From NCBI GenBank assembly GCA_019925795.1, contig CM034307.1, forward strand, positions 13,909,197 through 13,973,196: 64,000 nt of DNA, given 5' to 3'. Shown here one piece after another: positions 35,703 to 47,107 of the stretch. Positions within the stretch are counted from its first letter, which is position 1. Each line of letters begins with the position of its first letter. Position numbers and translations under genes: made by a program. Below the pieces are notes generated by a model. That model saw only the letters and a program-made list of their open reading frames with translations, ran no database searches and was not told the DNA's origin. This DNA is from Dendrobium chrysotoxum (Eukaryota; Streptophyta; Magnoliopsida; Asparagales; Orchidaceae).

Positions 35703-38638
35703 GAGGCAAGGTTACACTTGGAGATAACACCACCAGAAGGGTGGTAGGCTCAGGTATAATTGGTAATTCAAAGAATTTTATGATTGACAATGTTTTGCTT
35801 GTAGATGGATAAAAATACAACCTACTGAGCATCAGTCAGCTCTGTGACAAAGGATACAACATCAAATTCCTGCCCACTTACTGTATTTTAAGCTTAAATG
35901 ACAAAGTTATTTTGCAGGGATAAAGGATCAACAATGTCTATATGCTGGATGTAAGTTGCATTAAAGTTGACAGTTCAATTTGCTTAAAAACTGCTGCTGA
36001 TGAGTCTTGGTTGTGGCATAGAAGATTGTGTCATGCCAGTATGAAAACCCTTAGGAGAGTCACCGAAAAGGACTTAGTTAGAGGTATCCCTAAGCTTAAG
36101 TTCTCTAAGGACCACCTGTGTGATGCCTGTCAATTAGGGAAGCAAGTCCAGTCCTCCTTTCACTCTGTTAATGACATTAGCACCTCTAGACCTTTAGAAG
36201 TCCTTCACATGGATCTCTTTGGACCCATTAGCACTGCCATCTTAGGGGGGAAAGTTTATGGTTTTGTAATTATTGATGATTACTCGAGGTTCACTTGGAT
36301 TAAATTTCTGTCACATAAATCTGAGTCATTTGATGAATTTAAGTCCTTCTCCACTTAGATTCAAAGAAAGTTAGGTTATGAGATCTTGACTATTCATAGT
36401 GATTATGGTGGAGAGTTTGAAAATGTGAAGTTTGGAAGTTTCTATGAGGAGTAAGGGATTAGTCATAATTTTTTAGCTCCTAAGACCCCTCAGTAGAACG
36501 GGGTAGCTGAAAGGAAGAATAGGACCTTAGTGGAAGCCGCTAAAGCCGTGCTTGCCGAGTATTCACTTCCAAAATACTTTTGGGCTGAAGCGGTGAACAC
36601 TGCCTGTTATGTGCTGAATAGGGTGAATGTTAGATCAAATCTAAACAAGACACTATATGAGATCATTAAGGGTATAACTCCAAACCCGTCCCACCTCCAT
36701 GTCTTTGGCTATAAGGTTTTCATTCTGAACAACAGGAAATCATCTTTAGGAAAATTTGACCCCAAATCTGATGAAGGAGTGTTCTTAGGCTATTCTAGTG
36801 TCGGGAAATCCTTTAGGGTCTTTAATAAAAGGACATTGGTGGTGGAAGAGATAACTCATGTGGTGTTTGATGAATCTGATCGTAAGGTGACTAGAGTTGA
36901 GGAAGAAGAAGAGGAAGGGGAGATTACCTAACGGGTTGAAAATGCAAATCTGGAGGAAAGGGTAGAACCTCAAACCACTTTGCCTAGATATTAGAGATAT
37001 TCTTCGAGTCATCCTAAAGAACTGATCTTAGGAGACCCTTCTGAAGGTGTTAGGACTAGGCATGGACTTAGGAAGGAAGTCAACCACTCTGTCTTTATCT
37101 CAATGACTGAACCCACCAACATCAATCAAGCTCTTTCGATGAGTTTTGGATCTTAGCCATACAAGAGGAATTGAATCAATTTATAAGGAACAATGTTTGG
37201 GAGTTAGTAGAAAGACCTAGGAATCAAAGTATAGTGGGAACCAAGTGGGTCTTTAAGAATAAGATGAATGATTTTGGTGTGGTGGTTAGGAATAAGGCAA
37301 GATTAGTGGCTAAAGGGTATAATCATATTGAAGGGATTGATTTTGAGTAGACCTTTGCCCTAGTAACTAGATTGGAAGCTATTAGAGTGCTACTAGCCTT
37401 TGCCTGTTATAAGGGATTTAAGCTATTTCAAATGGATGTCAAGAGTGCCTTTTTAAATGGGGTAATAAAAGAGGATATTTTTATAGAACAACACCTAGGT
37501 TTTGAGAGTTCCTAATATTCAAATCATGTATACAAATTAAAAAAGGCCTTATATGGATTGAAACATGCACCCAGAGCTTAGTATGAGAGGCTTAGCACAT
37601 TCCTTTTAGAAAGAGAGTTTGTTAAGGGGAGCGTAGACACCACCCTTTTTCTGAGGAGAGTAGGGGATGATTTACTCATTGTTCAGATCTATGTTGATGA
37701 TATAATTTTTGAATCTTCTGATAAATATTTATGTGATGAGTTTTTTAAAATAATGAGTAAGGAGTTTGAAATGAGTATGATGGGAGAATTTTCCACTTTT
37801 TGGGATTTAGCATAAGGAAAATGGATGATGGAACCTTTCTCAATCAATTTAAATACACTAAGGACATTTTGAAGAAATATGAAATGGACAAAGCCAAGCC
37901 AATCAACACTCCCATGAGCTCCTCTGTTCAGTTAGATAAGGATTCAACTGGAAAATCTGTTGATCAAAAGAAGTATAGAGGAATAATTGGATCACTACTT
38001 TACCTGACTGCTAGCTGACCTAATATCATGTTAGTGTTTATCTTTGTGCTAGGTTTCAGGTTGATCCTAAAGAGTCCCACCTGACTGCTGTTAAGAGAAT
38101 TCTTAGATATCTTTTAGGGACCCCAAACCTAGGAATCTGGTACCCTAGGCACAACACCTCTTTTGAGATTATTGGATATTCTGATTCTGACTTTGCAGGG
38201 TGTAGGGTGGATAGAAAGAGCACTTATGGAACTTGTCAATTCATAGGATAGTCTTTAGTCTCCTGGTCCAGTAGAAAATAGAACTCAATTTCACTTTTCA
38301 CTGCTAAAGCTAAGTACATTGCCTTAGGAAGTTGTGTGGCCCAAGTTCTTTGGTTGAAGTAACAAGTCTTGGATTTAAGATTACCTGTGGGCATAATTTC
38401 CATTCTGTGTGATAATACTAATGCTATCTGCATCTCTAAGAATCCAATCCAATATTCTAGAACTAAACACATTGATATAAGGCATCACTTCATTAGGGAC
38501 CATGTTACAAAAGGGGACATAGAGCTACATCATGTAGCAACTAAAAATCAGCTGGCTGACATATTTATTAAACCACTGGCCTTTGACTCATTCAGCATTT
38601 TGAGGACTAGATTAGGTGTGATTGTCATAAATATTTGA

Positions 38639-39957
38639 TTATGATGACTACTAACTTCGGATTTGTCTATTTTTTATTCAAGTTCTGTTAGTTAGTTATT
38701 TGATTTGATTATCTATTTCCTGCTATTTTTTATTTTTTTGTTGATTTCTGTTTTAGCCTAGGTGTTAGTTTGATTTGAGTATTTATTTTGATGTGATTTT
38801 TTACTTACTGGTTCATCTCTTTTATTTACTATTTTATCTCTTTCAAAATCATATCACTGCTCACTACTTCTGATAAACTGGATTTCTAACTGAGAGTTTT
38901 GCCTTATTTTTTATTTGGAAGCTAGTAAGCAGTGATTGATTCCACTGGATCTATTAAAGGGAAGAAATATTGATGATTGTTTCTCTTCCTCTAACTCCTT
39001 TACTGATGTATTATTTCTTTTGGACAAAAATCTTCTTCAAAATTAAAAAAATTGGTTTTTGAAACAGAGATTTATTTTATCTTCCTACAGTAATCTACCT
39101 CATATGAATAGTATTTTCAAAATTTTGAGTCATTATTATGATTTTCTGAACCAAGTGATTGTACTTATCATACAATGTATGATTTTTATTTTGTGAATTA
39201 CTCTTCCTTATTATGGAAAGTGAGTTTTGTCGTCTCCTATGTCTGGAAGATAATTTCACAGCTGAGACTCTTTAACGATTATGAAAAGAAGAAAGCTTAC
39301 AAAAGATGCACAGTACGCCAAATAAATTGAAAAAGAGGCACAAAATAAGCCCAAAGCTGAAAAGATACGAAATGTTGCCAAACTAAAAGATACACAAAGT
39401 GTATCAAAAATCAAAAGATGCACAAAGAGCCAAATAAATTGAAAAAGAGGCACAAAATAAGCCCAAACCAAGCTTTCTTCCCTTTCAGATCATTAAATAT
39501 CTTAGAAAAATCCGTGCGCCACTTAATATTTTCTAAAGCTTGAGTTTGAAAATCCTGATTTCTAATTTATTACTTTGTAACACTATTATATCAGATATTT
39601 TTCTAGAACGAGGCTTAAAAGGATCTCTTTTTGAATCTAATTTCTTTTCTTCTGAATTAGATTTTTTGTTTTGAAAGGGATTTACATCTATAAGGTGTTT
39701 GAGGTGGGAGTTACGAAAGTCAATTTTCCAACTTTTTCTAGATTTCAGTGCTGTCGATCGTCTTCTTATTGGTTTTTGGATTTAGAATCAAGGGAAAATT
39801 CTGAATTACTGGAGCAGATTAATTCAAAAAAAATTATTATTTTTTGTGTTCTCGTTTCGAGTTTTATTTACTTTAGTTTTGTTTTTCATTTTACTGTTTG
39901 TGTTTTTGGGATCCCTGATCTTTCATCTCCATCCTCCATCTTTTTCACTTTTTCTTC
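38639..39957 (+). other. Long spacer of B between pol and the ORF3 promoter-like region
   Basis: No conserved ORF, but it aligns well to 56596-57810 of A. About 39303-39470 holds repeated short near-palindromes such as GATACACAAAGTGTATC (an exact palindrome around AAA) and GATGCACAGTACGCC, with AAAAGAGGCACAAAATAAGCC between them. This conservation without coding suggests a cis-acting RNA or DNA role. Confidence 0.5.
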
Positions 39958-40503
39958 ATATCATCCTGGACAATCCACATATCATCCTGGATGATCTTCT
40001 TTATCCTAGACGATCCATAAATCATCCTAGATGATCCATTCAAATCATCCCCACTCTGATCATACTCCTGAGATACACCAATTATTGGTGATCGTCTTGA
40101 ATGATCCTTACATCATTCTGGATGATATGATCCATATTTCTTGATCCTGATCAAACGGCTGAGATTGCACCAATTATTATTCATCATCTTAGACGATCCA
40201 CCTCATCATCCCAGAAGATCCAAGTGTCAGTAGTTGGACGATTCAAATTCAGCCCGTTCGACACATTTATTGCATATCGTCCTAGATGATCCACCTAATC
40301 ATCCTGGATGATACTTTTCATCAACGGTCATCCAACTTGAGTCATCGAGACGATCACCTGTCTCTAATCATCCTGGATAATCTCTGATCGTCCCTGTTGA
40401 TCCAACCACCTTTTTGACCAATCATCCTGGTCGTCATAAATACTCATATCGTCCTGGATGATCCTGCGATCGTACGGGATGATCCGACCGATTTCTATTT
40501 AAA
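39958..40503 (+). promoter_or_regulatory. U3-like palindrome array with TATTTAAA before ORF3
   Basis: Within about 540 bp there are more than a dozen ATCATCCTGGATGAT-type pseudo-palindromes, the same motif as in the LTR U3 of A, B and F. The array ends CGATCGTACGGGATGATCC and is followed by TATTTAAA at 40496-40503, 64 bases before the ORF3 ATG. The order, array then TATA-like box then transcribed region, copies the LTR layout. Element A lacks this block. Promoter function is inferred. Confidence 0.55.
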
Positions 40504-40566
40504 CAGCCATTCTCTTCAGTTTTTCTCCACACCTCTCCTTCAATACTCCCTCACTTGTGTTTTCTA

Positions 40567-41544
40567 ATGGCTGGTGGGAAGCGATCTAGGAAAAAGGGTG
40601 CGAGCTCCTCGCGAGGAAATGTCGATCCCCACTTTCCAAATGCAGTCGATCAGGCTACCTTCGAATGTTATCCTGAAGTGGGCATCACACAGTCCAAAAT
40701 CATAAACCCCCGCACCCTTACCTACCCTGTCCTTGATCTTTTTACGCATACCTCCCTCACTTTCATCCTCACCCTCGCCTTCCTATTTAGCCTTGAACTT
40801 CTCCAAGTCTTCTTCATAAATCTTCACATCTCTGCTGACTACTCCACCCTCTGCTCCTATGTTAATCAACGTCCAGTAGAACTCACAGCCCAGAACTTTC
40901 ATAATATCCTTCATCTCTCTATGACTGGCGACAAAATCCACACCCTTATTTCTGATCCTAACTATGATTGGAGTGTTGCCAATCACTTCCTCAGAAATAT
41001 AAATGCACCCTACCACGACAACGCTTGCACTTCACTCCTTAAGGATGCCCGTACCATTCAACACGTCCTTCATTCCTCCGTCATCCCAAAGGCTGGGGAT
41101 CGCATTCACATCACCCCTTTACTGTCTCTGACCACCTATTGCATCATGGCCCATTGGGACTTCAATGCTACTGACCGTCTTTTCAGATATATCGAGCATC
41201 TCACTACCATTAGGGATCCGGGCCATAGACAACATCCAAATCTAACTTTAGGACACATCATTTCCTATGCTTTGGAGACAAAGTATGACTTGCAGTATCC
41301 TATCCCTCCCAATGTCCCTCCTTCCTACTTCACAAATAATTCATTCCATGTGCTCTACAGTACCCGACTACATCTGGAGCCCGCCCCGGATATTGAGGAG
41401 GAAGAGGAAGAAGCTGTTACTATTCCTGCTGCACCTAATGCACCTGCTCCCCTTCGCATTGCTTCCCCTTTTGATAATCTGGTGCAACGGTTCGACCAGT
41501 GGGAGGCCAGATTTGATTCTTATGTTGCTACCGAGGAGCAGTAG
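40567..41544 (+). CDS. ORF3 of B, third gene of the SIRE-like element (C-terminally interrupted)
   Basis: ATG at 40567 in good context (TCTAATGGC) opens 325 codons. Residues 1-20 are basic and serine-rich (GGKRSRKKG). A globular region follows with VFFINLHI, a CSYVNQRPVEL segment, IPKAGDRIHITPLLS-TY and LGHIISYALETKYDL. Then come an acidic run of seven glutamates and a Pro/Ala linker. The pattern resembles the 'putative plant transposon protein' domain (recalled, not searched). TAG at 41542 ends it, but the frame reads on through two more stops to a natural end PPPPPPSDQDPPLF at about 41700. Elements C and E end in the same way, so B has lost about 50 residues. Product role unknown. It occupies the position of the env-like ORF of SIRE1, but only one hydrophobic stretch is visible (near residue 65). 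Confidence 0.65.
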   Translation: MAGGKRSRKKGASSSRGNVDPHFPNAVDQATFECYPEVGITQSKIINPRTLTYPVLDLFTHTSLTFILTLAFLFSLELLQVFFINLHISADYSTLCSYVNQRPVELTAQNFHNILHLSMTGDKIHTLISDPNYDWSVANHFLRNINAPYHDNACTSLLKDARTIQHVLHSSVIPKAGDRIHITPLLSLTTYCIMAHWDFNATDRLFRYIEHLTTIRDPGHRQHPNLTLGHIISYALETKYDLQYPIPPNVPPSYFTNNSFHVLYSTRLHLEPAPDIEEEEEEAVTIPAAPNAPAPLRIASPFDNLVQRFDQWEARFDSYVATEEQ

Positions 41545-41700
41545 CAAACTGAGGATCTGTAGTGCTTTAATGACTATGTTGCTCAGCAGTAACAGCAGCA
41601 CGACCAGTATATTGCCTGGATTGGAGCACACTTTGCCATTCACAGTTACTTCACGCCACCACCACCTCCTCCTTCTGATCAGGATCCACCTCTATTTTAG
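41545..41700 (+). pseudogene. Interrupted C-terminal tail of ORF3 in B
   Basis: Continues the ORF3 frame after TAG at 41542. It has further stops near 41560 and 41590, and ends with a polyproline segment before TAG at about 41698. E and C have homologous tails. Confidence 0.6.
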
Positions 41701-41766
41701 TTTTGTGTTTTGTGCTATTTTTATGTTTGTACTGTTATTTCTGTTCCTCCTCCTTTTTATGATGTC

Positions 41767-41777
41767 AAAAGGGGGAG
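41767..41777 (+). promoter_or_regulatory. Second polypurine tract of B
   Basis: AAAAGGGGGAG followed by TCAGT, about 195 bases before the LTR-adjacent tract. A has the same at 57904-57914, C at 15345-15355, and E a weaker form at 63183-63192. Confidence 0.55.
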
Positions 41778-41960
41778 TCAGTTATAGTAGTTTTTATTTT
41801 ATGCATTGATCTTGTCATGTGTTATTTATTTTATTTATAGTTGTTTTCCTGTACTGTTCTAATTGTTCAATAAAATTTGGAAAGAAATTTATTTTTTGAT
41901 GTGCGTTGGTTAACTTCTAGTTCTTTTATTTTAAACTGCTGCACTAATATTTGCCATCAT

Positions 41961-41974
41961 TAAAAGGGGGAGAT
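41961..41974 (+). promoter_or_regulatory. Polypurine tract of B
   Basis: TAAAAGGGGGAGAT directly before the 3' LTR, the usual plus-strand primer site. Confidence 0.85.
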
Positions 41975-43640
41975 TATTATAAATCTGGTTTCAAAAAGTA
42001 TAGTTTTGAAAATGATAAACATGTTTGTATTCTGTTTTACTTCACTAATCCATTTTAGGTACAAAAGATCAAAAGCAACTCAAGCCAACTCAAGATCGGG
42101 TCCAAGTGTGTCTAAATGTACTATTTTCCTTTTCTTAAGTCAATTGTAATGTAACTAATCCCCTAGCTAAGTAGCCCTGCACACACACACTCAGGGGAAG
42201 AGCTTGAGTGAATTAGAGTTTCTATTTAATTTTTGTTCAGATCATCCTGGACGATACTCACATCATCTTGGACGATCAAGTGAAAATAGAAAACCTAATT
42301 AAGGTGACCAAGTTAAGTCTATCTGATTAAGCCAATCATCCTGGACGATCCATACATCGTACGGGACGATAGGCTCAAATCAGAAATTTTCAGCCACCAG
42401 ATCAAGTTAGGCAAGTTTTATTTTTAGTGATTTGATCTGATCATCCCGAACGATACGTGTATCATCTTGGACGATCCAATATAATCATGCCAAAATTAGT
42501 CTGGTGATTAAGGAAAGCAATTAATATTTAATTGAAATGATCACATCGTCCGGGATGATCATGATCGACTAGTGTGTTTCAGCTGTACGTCCAGAGTGGT
42601 GATCAAGATGATTTTGGGACTTTTTAAACTAATCATACATGATGATATCCGTATCATCCTGGATGATTAAGTCATTTTTTGGTCGTCTAGCACAAGTTTC
42701 TCTGGATGACCAGAGCGGTATTCTAGATGAAATTCCTAAATTTAAACTAATCATCCTGGATTATCGCAGAATCATACGGGACGATCTGAACAACTTTTTC
42801 CACTGATCATCTAGAAGAGCCAGATCGTCCAGGCTGAAATAGGTCATTTTGAACTGATCGTACAGGATAATCTATCGATCATCCTAGATGATATTGGCTG
42901 ACCAGTTGAGATTTAGGACAAATTTTGAGCCGTCCTATAAAAGATCTTTTTCTTCCAACAAGAAAACTCTTTTACCACTTTCCTTTACAGAGAAACCCTA
43001 GAGAGAGAGAAAGTTTGGGACAGAGAAAGAGGATCTTGTGAGGGATTCATAAAGGTTGCTCCAAGCAAGGATCAGAGTCATCTTCTCTGTTCGTCGTCTC
43101 TCATCTTATCGGTGTTCTTTGTGGGAGGATCGTTCATAAGAAGATCCGGGTTCTCTGCCCGCTTCAGGAGGAAGTGAAAGGAGCTTAGGTTCTCTGCCTT
43201 CTTTAGGAGGAAGCGAAAGGAGTCCGAGGTTCTCTGCCGGCTTCAGGAGGAAGTGAAAGGAGGTTAGGTTCTCTGCCTCACCGTGTCGGTGGAAAGAGTT
43301 TTTGAATAGGCTTCTCCGCCTTGCTGTGGGAGCAGAAGGAGAGTCACTTTGAGTTAGTGCAATACCCGAAGGGGAGGCTCTGGGGAGTGGACGTAGGTCG
43401 AGTTAACCGAACCACTATAAAATTTGGTGTGTTCTTTCTAATTATTTTCTGCACTTTAGATTTCTGTGATTATCTGCTTGGGTGAAATCTGTGGTTGATC
43501 TTTTCATTTATGTGTTTACTTGTTTCCACTGCAAATCATTCAAAAGATTTTTTGCTGTTACTCTCGAATTTTTAAATAACCAATTCACCCCCCCCCCACC
43601 TCTTGGTTAGCCTCGGGAAAACATCCCTATCAAACTTTCA
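41975..43640 (+). repeat. 3' LTR of element B
   Basis: Begins TATTATAAATCTGG and carries the palindrome array. TATAAAAG is at 42936-42943 and it ends CTTTCA at 43640. About 20 bases are missing near the end (CCTCGGGAAAACATCC). It differs from the 5' LTR at many positions. Confidence 0.9.
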
Positions 43641-44130
43641 AGAGGAAGCAAAGGAGGTCAGGTTCTCTACCTACTTTAGGAGGAAGCGAAAGAAGTCCGA
43701 GGTTCTCTGCCTGCTTTAGGAGGAAGTAAAAGGTGGTTAGGTTCTCTGTCTCACCGTGTCGGTGGAAAGGAGTTTTTGTACAGGCTTCTCCGCCTTACTG
43801 TGGGAGCAGAAGGAGAGTCACTTTGAGTTAGTGTAATAGCCAGAGGGGAGGCTCCGGGGAGTGGACGTAGGTCGAGTTGACCGAACTACTATAAAATCTG
43901 GTGTGTTCTTTCTAATTATTTTCTGCACTTTAGTTTTCTATGGTTATCTGCTTGGGTGAAATCTGTGGTTAATCTTTTTATTTATGTGTTTACTTATTTT
44001 CGCTGCAAACCAGCGAAAAGATTTTTTACTGTTGCTCTCAAATTTTTAAATAACCAATTCACCCCCCCCCCCCCTCTTAGTTAGCCTCGAGACTAGTTCA
44101 CCAGGGCTTAACATCCCTATCAAACTTTCA
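43641..44130 (+). repeat. Tandem partial duplication of the 3' LTR end of B
   Basis: It repeats the last 490 bases of the LTR, from GAGGAAGC in the 38-bp repeat zone to CTTTCA. It follows the full LTR with no gap, and the ACCCC duplication lies after it. The join CTTTCAAGAGGAAGC resembles CTTCAGGAGGAAGC inside the LTR, pointing to short homology at the break. Confidence 0.85.
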
Positions 44131-44218
44131 ACCCCATCCCAAACTGAATCGAGCTATTACAAATTAACTCTTTGGCGTATATGTCATGATCAAGGGAGAA
44201 GATCAACTTGCGAGCCAT
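44131..44218 (-). pseudogene. X2 leader-ORF, first segment
   Basis: ATG at 44218-44216 opens MARKLIFSLDHDIYAKELIC, homologous to the X1 start MAGKLIFSLD at 3522. It stops at the insertion of B and continues at 30307. This is the best evidence that B landed inside a gene of X2. Confidence 0.6.
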
Positions 44219-44796
44219 TTGAGTTTGTTTGATTTTTTTTTAATTAAGAGAAAATTTATTTGAATTAGTTAATTTTAAAGTGGAATTTGAAAATCATGAA
44301 TGATTTTGACTTATCACATTTGCTATGTTATATGAAGCATAGCCTAACATATGATTGTAAGATATAAAAATCATTTATGATTTAATGAGATTTAGATTTT
44401 CATTATTATTGTTAGGCTACAAGGAGATGTTGTGGCATAAGATATAACAATGATATCTAAGATTTATCTTATTCATTTTTAAAAGGGATTTTGAATTTTG
44501 AACTTGATTGATTCTTTTTAAATTTTAGAACTCAACATATTGAATTTTCACACAACATGAGGGTTCACAAAATTGGCATGGAAATCTTAAGAATTTGACT
44601 TGAATCTCTCATTCCACTAATTAATTTAGGACGAATATCAAAGCCTAAATTTTATTTGAAATTTTCTCACTTGTCTCTCTTATTATTTTTCTCTTCTTTT
44701 TGATATTCGCCACACTCACCCACCAACGAAAAGAGGGTAGTCAAAACTACCAATATAATAAAATTTTTATCATTATTAAAGATGGAGAGAGACATA
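44219..44796 (-). other. X2 leader
   Basis: About 580 bp between ORF start and primer site, against 1.65 kb in X1. It contains a single copy (near 44585-44655) of the unit that is repeated about six times in X1. No ORF. Confidence 0.5.
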
Positions 44797-44813
44797 TCCC
44801 CTGTGGAGTCACC
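44797..44813 (-). promoter_or_regulatory. Putative primer-binding site of X2
   Basis: The minus strand reads GGTGACTCCACAGGGGA, the counterpart of X1 5176-5192 with four changes. Confidence 0.5.
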
Positions 44814-46616
44814 TGAAAATTTATTTGCAAGCTTTATTAAAAGTGCAGAACAATTGTGATTATATTTTCTTTGGAAAATTTTTATTTTTAGAATTTTAGT
44901 TTTAAAGCTAAATACATCATTATGAATGATATATCTTCTTGGAAGGAGAAAACATTATTCTCTAATGGGTTCAGATTATAAAACTATGAATTTTATATTC
45001 ACTATCATAGTCAAATTCAAGATAGAACTATATATGACTCCAAAGGATCAAAATGATATTTAATCGAGCATTTACCTATGATAATCTATATATATTATCA
45101 CCATATTCATAATCAAAATTATCACTTATTATCAATCATTTGATTATGACAAAAATGATCATCCTTGATTTTGGTTTTCCTAAAGAGAATGATTTATTTT
45201 TCCTGTTTTATTTAGAAGGTAAATAGAATGGAGTTTAATTATTTTTGGGGTCTTAAATCTCCTACGAAGGCAAACCTTCATAGTTAATTACATCATATGA
45301 AGTTTTGAGTTTCTTGCAAATACTCTTGATTAAAATAATGGTAAAAATTTCATTTTAAATTTTCAAGGAGTGATATGAAAGGAATGTGGTGAGAATTTTA
45401 AATGAGATTGGATCAATTTTAGGCACTTATTTTTGAGGCTAAAGGATGAGAAGTAGGAGGTGTTTTAGGATTCTAAAATAATATAGAAACACTCCAATCT
45501 ATCCTATATGTTGGGCTTTACATTTTGGTTTAGAGAAAATTTTAGTTTGAGTTGTCATTTTATTAGAGTACTGGGATTAGATTCCAGATATTGGTGACTT
45601 ATAATTGTGGGTCTGCTCCGATCCTAAATCAAATTTGAGTACTAAACGATAGTGATCCAAATCTAACTAATGACATACAAATCTGGGCTTACCTCGACCT
45701 AAACTGGAGAGCCAACTAAACTACCTAGGCTCTTTAAAACCATGAATTTGATCTTTATGAAAGATCAGAAGGTTGTTATTTAATTTTTTGAGAAATTGGG
45801 GTCAACTTCTAGAGAATGTCCTAAGCGGCCCCTTCATGTATATAGGATAATTATGCTTGAATATAATTAAAATTTTAATTATTTAATTAGTTTCTAATGC
45901 AATGCATACTAATCAACCTTTATATATATAATTCACATGAATCAGTTTAAAATTTTGGCTTAGAAAATAGATTTTTTTCCAACAGGTTGCACAACAGCCC
46001 CTAGATAGATCTATACCTTAATAGGTTAGGTGGTCTACCATGACTCACAGGCGGGGAGGTGCCTAGCAAGGAAGAGAAGTCACAACATGTCTTCATGAGA
46101 GCCTAAGCATGCCTGAGCTTACTTCTTATAATCATTTATCTTTCTATGTTGGCTAATTTTTTTAATTTAGTTACAAGTAAAAAAAATTTGTCGTTAGAGA
46201 GCCTAATAATAACTAGGCTAAAATAAAAGTGGCATGCAGAGTAAGAAACCTATAAAGATTTATGAAACTACTAATTCATGAAAATAAACAAGCCAATTGT
46301 ATCAAACGATCAAAATATATCAAATAAATGTAAGAGAGGCCATGTGGCAAGTGCCACTTAATTATAATCCTAGGTCAACAAAAATTAAAAGTGACCGGGT
46401 ACCACTGACAACAAACCTGAATTATAATCCTAAATAAGGATGCAAGTTTCTAAAATAGAATATTTTTCTAATTATTCTTCATTTCTTCATCTTCTTCCCT
46501 TCTTTGAGCATCCTAAATTTGCTGGATTTGGATACCCAAATGAAAAGAACATCTCCTTGAAGGGGTGTTTTATTCCTCTTTGGATTTTCAAGTCATCCAA
46601 ATTTGAAATTCCATCA

Positions 46617-47107
46617 TCAGGTTAGTAGAAGAGATTTTTGTAAGGGCTTCTCTACCTGACTGTGGGGATTAAAGGAGAAACACTAAAGAATTAGTGCAAT
46701 ACCCGAAGAGGAGGACTCCAGGGAGTAAACATTGGTAAAGGTTGACCAAAACCACTATTAAATTTGAGTGTGCTTATTCTACTTTACCTTCTACATTTTT
46801 ATTTTCTTGCAAACTTATTATTGTTTCAAATCTAAGAGTTGTGTTATCAAGTTGACATTAGTTTTAACTCTTGTTGAGAAAGAAAATTAAAAAAGGAAAA
46901 TAATGAAAAATATTTTTCATCATTGATATGTGTTAAGAAAATCAATTAAAGTAGAGGTACATTTGTTATGATTAAGTTCTTTCGCTTGCACTCATTATTA
47001 GATTGAAGTATTTTTGAAGGGTTAAATTTTTTAAGAACCAATTCACCTCCCCCATATAGTTTGCCTAGGGATACTTCAATGAGGCTTAACACCCTCCATT
47101 CAACTTT
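46617..47107 (+). mobile_element. Truncated copia LTR H
   Basis: Matches the R/U5 end of the copia LTRs: AGTGCAATACCCGAAGAGG, AACCACTATTAAATTTG, ACCAATTCACCTCCCCCAT and CTTAACACCC before the end. The U3 half is missing, no primer site follows, and no clear duplication is visible. The divergence from A and B indicates an old or different subfamily. Confidence 0.7.

Larger units (their letters stand above)
33910..38638 (+). pseudogene. pol of element B, split by F
   Basis: The protease motif WYLDSGC is at 33910. F then interrupts at 33994-35702 and the frame resumes at 35708. Integrase shows the intact WHRRLCHASM zinc site near 36000, HMDLFGPIS, and NGVAERKNRTL near 36510. TAA at 36929-36931 ends the integrase frame at the same codon as in A. 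RT retains FQMDVKSAFLNG near 37430 and YVDDIIF near 37690. RNase H and the tail TRLGVI end at 38638. Multiple stops and small indels (for example at 36357, 37507, 38016) make it non-functional. Many stops are CAG or CAA to TAG or TAA. Confidence 0.9.
30308..44130 (+). mobile_element. Copia element B (SIRE-like) with ORF3
   Basis: It has the order LTR, primer site, gag, protease, integrase, RT, RNase H, long spacer, internal motif array, ORF3, PPT and LTR. ACCCC on both sides fixes the ends, including an extra partial LTR at 43641-44130. It interrupts the X2 leader ORF and is itself interrupted by solo LTR F. All gag-pol frames are broken. ORF3 is the best preserved gene. The two LTRs differ clearly more than those of A, so B is older. 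Confidence 0.9.

Noticed and set aside
40700..40830. Transmembrane segment making ORF3 an envelope protein
   Set aside because: The hydrophobic stretch is single, lies near the N-terminus and is not clearly matched in C. The wider pattern fits a soluble domain better.
41267..41809. 180-codon frame overlapping ORF3 of B
   Set aside because: It is the alternate-frame shadow of ORF3 and its downstream spacer; leucine-rich because of CTC/CTT runs. C and E support the ORF3 frame.
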